NCBI GenBank assembly: GCA_024235635.1
Contig: JACKMA010000003.1
Span: 744,001 to 808,000, forward strand
Origin: Zoogloeaceae bacterium
GTDB taxonomy: Bacteria; Pseudomonadota; Gammaproteobacteria; Burkholderiales; Rhodocyclaceae
DNA length: 64,000 nucleotides
Direction: 5' to 3'
The notes under the pieces were generated by a model. That model was given only the letters and a program-made list of their open reading frames with translations, ran no database searches and was not told the DNA's origin. The position numbers and the translations under genes were made by a program. Below, in pieces: positions 57,767 to 64,000 of this stretch; the first letter of the stretch is position 1; each line of letters begins with the position of its first letter.

Positions 57767-58441
57767 TCACTTCTTGCTGACCACCTCGGCCAGCTCGACC
57801 TCGAAGATCAGCGTCGCGCCCGGCGGAATGACGGCGCCTGCGCCACGATCGCCGTAGGCGGTGTCGGCGGGGCAGGTCAGCCGCGCCTTGCCGCCGACCT
57901 TCATCATCGCCACGCCCTGGCTCCAGCACTTGATCACGCCATCGAGCGGGAAGGTGCTCATTTCGCCACGCTTGTACGAGCTGTCGAACTCGGTGCCGTC
58001 CGTCAGCGTGCCCCGATAGTGCACCTTGACGACGTCGCTACCCGAGGGTTGTGCGCCGTCGCCCTCGGTCAGGGGCAGGTAGACGAAGCCGCTCTCGGCC
58101 TTGATCGCGCCGGCCTCGGCGGCCGCTGCAGCGACCACCGCCTTGCCTTCCTCCGCGACCTTCTGTGCGGCCGCCTGGCGTCGCGCGGTGGCGAGTTCAT
58201 TGACCTTGGTGGCGTAGACGTTCATGTCCACCGCGCTGTCGGCGCCGGTCACCGCGTCCCGCCAACCCTGTTGCACGGTCGCGAGCTCTTCGGCGCTGAG
58301 CTGGAAGACCGCGGTCTGCCTCGCCACCAGCCGGCCGAGTGCATAGAGGGTTTTCTGTTCTTCGGACATGTCTGCGGCGACGGCGCCGGTGCCGGAGCCG
58401 ACCAGCGCGATGCCGATGGCGAGTAGAAGCGGTCTGTTCAT
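57767..58441 (-). CDS. Periplasmic FKBP-type peptidyl-prolyl isomerase
   Basis: The protein has 224 residues with a signal peptide (cleavage after VAA, residue 22). The dimerising helical N-terminal part (MSEEQKTLYALGRLVARQ and onward) is the FkpA type. The FKBP domain starts near 120: VKVHYRGTLTDGTEFDSSYKRGE, GVIKCWSQGVAMMKVGGKARLTCPADTAYGDRGAGAVIPPG (cut to cores AYGDRGAG and IPPGATLIFEVEL). It is a folding catalyst for envelope proteins. ATG 58441 is used; the frame is open to 58786. Two Cys in the domain are unusual for FkpA. Confidence 0.93.
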   Translation of the reverse strand: MNRPLLLAIGIALVGSGTGAVAADMSEEQKTLYALGRLVARQTAVFQLSAEELATVQQGWRDAVTGADSAVDMNVYATKVNELATARRQAAAQKVAEEGKAVVAAAAAEAGAIKAESGFVYLPLTEGDGAQPSGSDVVKVHYRGTLTDGTEFDSSYKRGEMSTFPLDGVIKCWSQGVAMMKVGGKARLTCPADTAYGDRGAGAVIPPGATLIFEVELAEVVSKK

Positions 58442-58812
58442 CGTGATTGCCTGTCGATTGCAAGGGCGCGCCGAGCTCGACGCGGGAGGCACAAGAATAG
58501 TCGATCGCGGAATTCGGTGCGCGGGACTGGCGGTTGGCCGCGATTCGGGTCGGCCCATCAGGATCGGCACTTGCAGGTCGATGCCGGTGCCTGACACCTG
58601 CGGAAAACCCGTGTCACCAAGCCGGCTCGTCTGCGGCGCCCGGGTGCTGTTCCCGCCCGGCGCCGATGCCGGTCGGACAGGGATCGGAGCGCGCCTTGAC
58701 TGTCGCCGGCAGCGACCGGGTAGTCGTCCGTCGCGCGCGGCACGGGGTCGATCGCATCGGCTGGCGTCGCAGTGTATCGGAACCATTTTCCGCCGTCCGC
58801 GCTCTGTCGATC
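58442..58812. other. 371-base stretch between divergent genes, no gene seen
   Basis: It separates the leftward FKBP gene from the rightward TraB/GumN gene and should contain both promoters. Frames crossing it are chance frames rich in Arg/Gly. No repeat or RNA gene seen. Confidence 0.4.
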
Positions 58813-59694
58813 ATGCGCTGCGTTCGTCTGATACCGCTCCTCTGCCTGATCGCCGCACTGGTCGCCGCCGGCCGGCTCGGCGCCGAGCCGTACGCGCATG
58901 GGGTGTTCTGGCAGGTGCAGGCGCCGAACGGTGCCAAGAGCCACTTGCTCGGAACCCTGCATGCGCCGGATGCGCGTCTCGCGCAGTTGCCGGGCTTGGT
59001 GTTGGAGGCGATGTCGGATTCCGAGCAGATCGCGACCGAACTGGTCGGCGACGAGGTCTCGGCCTATCGCTTCCGTCGCGCGATGATGATGCGCGAGCCG
59101 AGGTTGCCGGACCTGCTCGGTTCCGACGACTTCACGCGGGTCGAGTCGCTGCTCGCGCAGTCCGGTGTTCGCTTCAGTGCCCGCCCGCGGATGAAGCCAT
59201 GGGCGGCCCTGCTGGTGATCGCCCAGCCCTCCGGCGGCAGCGGCGTCAGCATGGACGAGGCGCTGCTCGCGCATGCCCGCGACGCGGGCAAGCCGGTGCG
59301 GCCGCTCGAGAGCATCGAGGAGCAGATCGCGTCGTTCGAGGGCGTGCCACAGGAGTCGCAGGTCCAGTTGCTGCGCCACGCAGGCCGCTTTCCACAGCTC
59401 ATGCGCGCGAGTTTCGAACCGTTGATCCGGGCCTATCTGGCCGGCAACCTGGCCGAGATGTTCCGCATCAACGAGTCGATTCTCGACAACGCGCCGGAAC
59501 TGCGCCGCCACAATGCGGACTTTCTCGGCGCCGTGCTGTACTCGCGCAATCGGCGCTTCGTCGAGCGACTCGAGCCGCTGTTGCGCAAGGGTCGCCTGTT
59601 CGCGGCGTTCGGTGCCCTGCACCTGTTCGGCGAAGAAGGCGTGCTGTCACTGCTCGAACGCCGCGGCTATCGCCTGCAGCGGGTCGAACCCTGA
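58813..59694 (+). CDS. TraB/GumN-family exported protein
   Basis: The protein has 293 residues. A signal peptide spans residues 1-24 (CLIAALVAAG). The Tiki/TraB/GumN hallmarks are KSHLLGTLHAPD, with the GTLH metal-binding His, and the late FAAFGALHLFGEEGVLSLLERRGY with the matching AxHL motif. Related enzymes are metalloproteases or polysaccharide-linked proteins; the role in bacteria is uncertain. Probably periplasmic. ATG 58813 was chosen because the frame to 58534 adds a non-conserved leader. Convergent with the UbiE-like gene (7 bases). Confidence 0.88.
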   Translation: MRCVRLIPLLCLIAALVAAGRLGAEPYAHGVFWQVQAPNGAKSHLLGTLHAPDARLAQLPGLVLEAMSDSEQIATELVGDEVSAYRFRRAMMMREPRLPDLLGSDDFTRVESLLAQSGVRFSARPRMKPWAALLVIAQPSGGSGVSMDEALLAHARDAGKPVRPLESIEEQIASFEGVPQESQVQLLRHAGRFPQLMRASFEPLIRAYLAGNLAEMFRINESILDNAPELRRHNADFLGAVLYSRNRRFVERLEPLLRKGRLFAAFGALHLFGEEGVLSLLERRGYRLQRVEP

Positions 59695-59701
59695 ACCGTG
59701 A

Positions 59702-60472
59702 TCAGGCGGCCTTGACCGCCTGGAACTCCGCGAGCACCGACAGCGCCCGGGCTTCGACGTGACAGCGGACGTCGCTGAAGCCGGCGGCGCGCAGCGTCGC
59801 CAGCACTTCGTCCGGCGACGCGCAGGCATCGATCGTGTCCCAGTAGTAACGCCATAGCCGGGCGGTCTCGGCACCGCCACCGACAACCCGCGCCAGGGCA
59901 GGTACCACGCCGCGCATGTAGGCCTTCAGCAGCGCCCGGCTCCAGCCGTGGGTCGGACGCGTGATCTCGAGCAGGCACAGCCGGCCGCCCGGTTTCAGCA
60001 CGCGGTGGAACTCGGCGAACGCCGCCGCCAGGTCGCCGATGTGGCGCAGCGCGTAGCCCATGCTCAGCATGTCGAACTCGGCGTCGGGCAAGGGCATCTC
60101 CTCGGCTCGCCCTTCGACCAGGCGAACGCCGTCTGGCAAGTCCGCGTTGGCCATCATGCCGGGACTCGGGTCGACGCCGACGACCAGGGTCGGATCGCCG
60201 ACCAGTTCCGCTGCCTCGCGTGCGACCAGGCCGGTCCCGACGCCGACATCGACGACGCGCATGCCGGGACCCAGTCCAGCCCGCATCAGGGCTTGCCGTC
60301 GATACCAGGGCCCGGTGCCGAGCGCCAGCAGGCGCTCGATCCGATCATAGTGGCGAGCGGTGTTGTCGAAGATGTTGCGCACGAAGCCCCGGCGTTCCTT
60401 CTCGCTCGCGTAATAGGCGGTGAGCGGCAGGTGCGGCGCATGAACGATTCTGTCGTCCGGCGGAGTGCTCAT
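59702..60472 (-). CDS. UbiE/COQ5-like SAM-dependent methyltransferase
   Basis: The protein has 256 residues. Motif I is VVDVGVGTGLVAREAAEL, then VVGVDPSPGMM, and the UbiE-like EEMPLPDAEFDMLSMGYALRHIGD and RVLKPGGRLCLLEITRP. The N-terminus (ERRGFVRNIFDNTARHYD) has the RxFDxxAxxYD start of the group. In UbiE these methylate demethylmenaquinone or ubiquinone precursors. The long C-terminal extension here, with WRYYWDTIDACASPDEVL, differs from E. coli UbiE, so I name only the family. ATG 60472. Confidence 0.82.
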   Translation of the reverse strand: MSTPPDDRIVHAPHLPLTAYYASEKERRGFVRNIFDNTARHYDRIERLLALGTGPWYRRQALMRAGLGPGMRVVDVGVGTGLVAREAAELVGDPTLVVGVDPSPGMMANADLPDGVRLVEGRAEEMPLPDAEFDMLSMGYALRHIGDLAAAFAEFHRVLKPGGRLCLLEITRPTHGWSRALLKAYMRGVVPALARVVGGGAETARLWRYYWDTIDACASPDEVLATLRAAGFSDVRCHVEARALSVLAEFQAVKAA

Positions 60473-60543
60473 CTGGTCTGACCCGCGAATGTGGCTCCGG
60501 CTGCCTTTGTACCCGATCGCGCGCTTCGATGCACCGACCGGGA

Positions 60544-62433
60544 TCAAGCTTTGCGGCCGACCGTCGTCGCCTGCGTGAGTCGTCGCGCCGACACCTCGAG
60601 CGGCGACGGGATCTGCAGCAGGTGGGCATTGCCGTTCTCGGCCATTTCGGAAAGTGCACGCCGGCTGATCAGCAGCAAGGATTCGCCGTCGGTGCCGACC
60701 AGCGTCAACAGCTGGCGCATCGGCCCGATCCAGCCGACGCAGCCATGCCAGCGCCCGAGTTCCTCGCCTTGCAGGAACAGCCAGGCGCCGATGTCGACCG
60801 ACTGCAGCCACTTCGGCGCGACCGCGTCGCGCGGACTGTGGCCGCCATGCATCAGCAGGCGCACGCGATCGATGCCGGGAACCGGACGCAGGCGCAGGCC
60901 GATCGGACGCATCCGGCGATAGGCCGGGGGCGGCACATTGCGCACGATCGCTGCGTGAAGATCCATGCATGGCGCCAGTGCCGCGTTGCGGCGCTGGGGA
61001 TCGAGGCCGAGCAGATCGATGCCGCTCTGCAGGCGCTTGATCAGATCGGGCAGTCGCGGCAGCAGCCGCTGACCGTCCTCGATCGGCTGAACGCTGTCCA
61101 CCAGTTCCGCGCCTGCACGCAGCAATGTGTCGTACTCGACACTGCGATCGCCCTTGGCGTAGGCGGTGCGCGCCAGTACCTGCACCCAGTACAACTCGAG
61201 AAAGTCGACGACGGCATCAGGCGTCCGTGCCTCGATCAAGGCCCGCAGCGCCCGGCTGGCGCCGGCGAGACAACTGTCGTGTCGTTCGGAGCGCAGGGCG
61301 GCATCGGAGGCGACACGGGCCGCGTCACGCATGCACTGGAGCCGTTCGTCGATCAGCGCGTCGGTGGCGGCCAGGGCGCGACGCACGGCCTCGAGCGGGG
61401 AATCGGACGGTCCCGACAGTTGCTGTGCGATGGCCTGGACGCGGCCCAGCCAGGCGGACTGGCCGGCGGCATCCGCTTCGATGCCGGCGCAGGCAGCGGC
61501 CATCGCCTGTGCCAGGCGACTGGCCGGATGTTCGGGCGAGATCAGCATGGCATCGCTCTCGACAGCGAGCTTGAGCAGCGGCAGGCGAAGGTGTCCGAGC
61601 GCCGTGCGCAGGCCGGCGGCCAGCGAGGGATCGACCGACAGGCCGTCGAACAGGCGCTCGACGGTGAGGACCGCCGTCGCGCGTCGGGGCGACAGCAACG
61701 AGGCCAGCTGGCTGCCGCTGAACTGGGCGCCGCTCGCCCCGCAATGCTCGTCGATCCACTGGAAGATCACGCGCATCAGGTCCGGCGGTACCGGCTGGTC
61801 GGTGCCCTCGCCAGTGCCTTCGGGCAGCAGCGACTGGTGAAGCGCCGCGATCGCACGGCCGGCCGGTGCCGTACCCGGCACCCCGTCCCGGTCGACTTGC
61901 GCGGCGCGCGTCGAGGCGGTGCGACAGGCAATTCCGGCGGCGGCGAACCGATCGAGGAGGCGGCGATAGAGGCCGCGCAGCACGTGCGCCAGCTCGTCGG
62001 CATTGTCGCTGAGCAGCTTGAGGCGCAGATCGGGATCCAGATCCGCCGACTCGGCCAGTCCCCGCAGCCCCCGGCAGGCAGCTTCGGGCCCGACAGGACA
62101 CTGTTCCGACGTCGTGTCGCGCTGTCCGAGCAGTTGCATCATGCCGGCGTGCACGCGGGCCAGGTCATCTTCGCAACGCTCGCGCGCACGCCTTGCCACG
62201 TCGTTGAGGACGATCGAGAATTCCAGATCTTCCTCATGGACCAGACTGATTCGCGAGGCGGTGAGACTGCGCACTGCCTCGAAACCCTTGCGGTCCTTCA
62301 AACCGGCGAGTTCGTCGAAGGCGGCACCGGCTTCGTCGGCGAGTCCGGCGAGAACTTCGGCACGCACGAAGCCGCGATCGCGGGCGAATGCCTCGAGCGC
62401 ATCGAGAAAGTGTCGCCGGCAGCCCGCGAGCAA
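60544..62433 (-). CDS. DUF1631-family protein
   Basis: The protein has 629 residues from TTG 62433. It is helical throughout, as in DUF1631, with conserved-looking stretches LVHEEDLEFSIVLNDVARRA, VIFQWIDEHCGASGAQFSG and, near the end, VGTDGESLLLISRRALSEM. The frame stays open upstream to a TGA near 62525 without ATG, GTG or TTG, and the part before TTG reads plausibly (ALNASNESDHAEL), so a non-standard start or a lost N-terminus is possible. Relatives are commonly 700 or more residues and are sometimes mislabelled thymidine phosphorylase. Function unknown; cytoplasmic. Confidence 0.78.
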   Translation of the reverse strand: MLAGCRRHFLDALEAFARDRGFVRAEVLAGLADEAGAAFDELAGLKDRKGFEAVRSLTASRISLVHEEDLEFSIVLNDVARRARERCEDDLARVHAGMMQLLGQRDTTSEQCPVGPEAACRGLRGLAESADLDPDLRLKLLSDNADELAHVLRGLYRRLLDRFAAAGIACRTASTRAAQVDRDGVPGTAPAGRAIAALHQSLLPEGTGEGTDQPVPPDLMRVIFQWIDEHCGASGAQFSGSQLASLLSPRRATAVLTVERLFDGLSVDPSLAAGLRTALGHLRLPLLKLAVESDAMLISPEHPASRLAQAMAAACAGIEADAAGQSAWLGRVQAIAQQLSGPSDSPLEAVRRALAATDALIDERLQCMRDAARVASDAALRSERHDSCLAGASRALRALIEARTPDAVVDFLELYWVQVLARTAYAKGDRSVEYDTLLRAGAELVDSVQPIEDGQRLLPRLPDLIKRLQSGIDLLGLDPQRRNAALAPCMDLHAAIVRNVPPPAYRRMRPIGLRLRPVPGIDRVRLLMHGGHSPRDAVAPKWLQSVDIGAWLFLQGEELGRWHGCVGWIGPMRQLLTLVGTDGESLLLISRRALSEMAENGNAHLLQIPSPLEVSARRLTQATTVGRKA

Positions 62434-62597
62434 CTCGGCGTGGTCGGATTCGTTGGACGCGTTCAGTGCTCGAACTCTCGTGATATCAAGGCGCTCTGGG
62501 CCGATGCTGACGTAATTTCGAGGTCACTGCAAGATCCGATGATGGCAAGCAGACGAAGGGCGGTAAGGATGGTCCTCGACGCGTGGGAGGAGATCGG

Positions 62598-63107
62598 ATG
62601 CACCCGTTGATGCCCTTGCACGCAGCGATCGGTGGCATGGGCGCCATCGTCCTTGCTTTCTGCCTCGCCGCGGGTCATGCCAGGACTGCGCTGCTGGTCA
62701 CCGCCCTGTGCGCCTATTCCTGGGGCGCGCTGCTGGTCGAGGCAGGCTCGCGACTGCCGGCGCTGCTCCGCGCATTTCACTACCGCGGCTGGGAGGGACG
62801 CTACTACGAGTTCGACGGTCGTCAGATCCGGATCGAGGACGCCGACGATGGCGAGCCGTGGGCCTGGCTCGACGACGTCCTGCATGCGCTCGAGCTGCAG
62901 CGACAGGGACTGCGCCTGGGTGGCTTGTCCGCAAACGAATACCGGCAGCGCGCGGGCGGTCCGGAACTGGTGTCGCTGGCAGGCATCGTGCGGCTGGCGA
63001 AACTCCGCCACGGCCCGGTCGCGGCCCGCTTCATGCACTGGTTCGAACGAAGTGTCCACCGGCCTGCGATGCGCCGGACTGCTGCTGGCGAGCGCGGGCA
63101 GGGGTGA
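62598..63107 (+). CDS. Small membrane protein of unknown function
   Basis: The protein has 169 residues. GGGAGGAG precedes ATG 62598. Hydrophobic segments lie at about residues 5-25 and 30-50, then a soluble part with WEGRYYEFDGRQIRIED, VLHALELQRQGLRLGGL and a basic end. The YYEFDGRQIRI stretch looks like a strand pair of a small domain. I cannot name a family. Divergent from the DUF1631 gene; the start regions of the two overlap in the same 165 bases. Confidence 0.62.
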   Translation: MHPLMPLHAAIGGMGAIVLAFCLAAGHARTALLVTALCAYSWGALLVEAGSRLPALLRAFHYRGWEGRYYEFDGRQIRIEDADDGEPWAWLDDVLHALELQRQGLRLGGLSANEYRQRAGGPELVSLAGIVRLAKLRHGPVAARFMHWFERSVHRPAMRRTAAGERGQG

Positions 63108-63167
63108 GCCGTCGATGGCATCGAGAATCGCGTCGGAGGACGGCGGTTGAGGTGCGTTCGTTCCGTG

Positions 63168-63926
63168 TCATGCAGTTCTGGCGGCCATCAACAGGGCGGG
63201 CAGCACGCAGCCGGCGGCGCCATGCAGGTTGTAGGCTGCGATCTCGTCGAGCGCCGTCGGCTGCGGATTGACCTGCACCACGCAGGCGCCGTGCTGTGCC
63301 GCCCAGACCGGAATCTCCGCAGCCGGCCAGACCAGAGACGAGGTGCCGACGCTGAACAGCAGATCAGCGCTACCGATGGCCTCCATCGCAGCCTGCCAGT
63401 CCGCTGGCGGCAGCGATTCACCGAACCAGACGACGCCGGGTCGAACCATGCCGCCGCACTTCATGCAGGTCGGTGGCGGGATGCGCGCGCCGTCTTCGAC
63501 CACGGCCGGGATGCCGGCCGGGTGACGCGCCGGGCTGCCGCAATCGATGCACCGGGGTCGGTTCAGGTGGCCGTGAAGATGGGCGCAGACCTTGCTCCCC
63601 GCGCGCTCGTGGAGATCGTCCACATTCTGCGTCACGACGCTGACGCGGCAGTCGGCCGCCAGCGCCGCAATGGCCTCGTGGGCGGCATTCGGACGGGCGG
63701 TCAACACCTTCATCCTGCGCCACTCGTACCAACCCCAGACCAGTGCGGGGTCCCGGGCGAAGGCTTCGGGTGTGGCCAGTTCAGCGGCATCGAAGCGTGA
63801 CCAGAGGCCGCTTTGTGCGTCGCGGAAGGTTGGAATACCGCTTTCGGCCGAAACGCCTGCGCCGGTGAAGAAGATGACGTGGCGGGCGCGGGCGACCCGT
63901 GTCGGCAGATCGGCGGGAAAATCCAT
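63168..63926 (-). CDS. cobB: NAD-dependent protein deacylase, sirtuin (CobB-like)
   Basis: The protein has 252 residues. The NAD motif is TGAGVSAESGIPTFRD, the catalytic histidine is H118 in HLHG, and TQNVDDLHERAG is intact. A four-cysteine zinc site is present: C126, C129, C154, C157. Y67 and R70 (YEWR) match the Tyr-x-x-Arg pair of class III sirtuins that prefer succinyl or malonyl lysine. ATG 63926 is the start nearest the conserved part; the frame is open to 63983. The remaining 74 bases to the window edge show no gene. Confidence 0.92.
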   Translation of the reverse strand: MDFPADLPTRVARARHVIFFTGAGVSAESGIPTFRDAQSGLWSRFDAAELATPEAFARDPALVWGWYEWRRMKVLTARPNAAHEAIAALAADCRVSVVTQNVDDLHERAGSKVCAHLHGHLNRPRCIDCGSPARHPAGIPAVVEDGARIPPPTCMKCGGMVRPGVVWFGESLPPADWQAAMEAIGSADLLFSVGTSSLVWPAAEIPVWAAQHGACVVQVNPQPTALDEIAAYNLHGAAGCVLPALLMAARTA

Positions 63927-64000
63927 GGATGTGAGGGCTGGCGTCGGGTGGCCGTCAAGGATACGCCGTGTGCCCGGAACCAAAAAACATCGGGCCGGTG

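Noticed and set aside
60472..60970. N-terminal extension of the UbiE-like gene
   Set aside because: Arg/Ala-rich, overlaps the DUF1631 gene and precedes the conserved methyltransferase start.

Overview
This 64 kb window is GC-rich chromosomal DNA from a gammaproteobacterium. The evidence is the block rpmH-rnpA-yidD-yidC-mnmE read leftward and dnaA-dnaN-gyrB read rightward from about 29.6 kb, a GyrB with the long insert of Gram-negative enzymes, and the sets trkA-trkH, ntrYX, rsmB and speDE. A xanthomonad-like (Lysobacterales) or related lineage seems likely. That is an inference from gene content; no rRNA gene is present to confirm it. I see no tRNA or rRNA genes, IS elements, CRISPR arrays or phage genes.

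Layout. 0-4 kb: the end of an unidentified gene, two paralogous secreted spondin-domain proteins, and an OmpR/EnvZ-type two-component pair. 3.9-11.1 kb: a DadA-like amino acid dehydrogenase behind a tandem glycine riboswitch, a small zinc-ribbon membrane protein, a DUF47-Pit phosphate uptake pair, a ROK sugar kinase and PriA. 11.1-11.5 kb: a non-coding stretch with a cluster of DnaA boxes. 11.5-23.8 kb: leftward housekeeping genes hemE, two tandem trkH, trkA, an NtrX-like regulator with a decayed AAA+ domain, ntrY, a DUF4390 gene, rsmB, speE and speD. 23.8-25.8 kb: a gene-poor stretch and a TSUP permease, with one parS-like site on each side. 25.8-35 kb: mnmE, yidC, yidD, rnpA, rpmH, then dnaA, dnaN and gyrB.

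From 35 kb on the content is more accessory and strands alternate: a PEP-CTERM exported protein, a membrane protein, a small tyrosine-phosphatase homologue, a secreted protein, and a three-gene operon of GGDEF-EAL protein, beta-rich exported protein and cupredoxin. These are followed by an Old Yellow Enzyme, a winged-helix/TPR regulator with two tandem methyltransferases, a glutathionyl-hydroquinone reductase, a possible toxin-like protein and cyanase. The right end has acetate uptake (DUF485-actP with a clear terminator), an exported NADP-binding protein, a triple-BON protein, ferredoxin-NADP reductase, an FKBP isomerase, a TraB/GumN protein, a UbiE-like methyltransferase, a DUF1631 protein and a sirtuin.

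Points most worth a second look are the origin architecture (two DnaA-box loci 18 kb apart, two parS-like sites, and no parAB, mnmG, rsmG or recF in the expected places), the glycine riboswitch in front of a dadA-type gene, and the NtrX with a degenerate ATPase domain.
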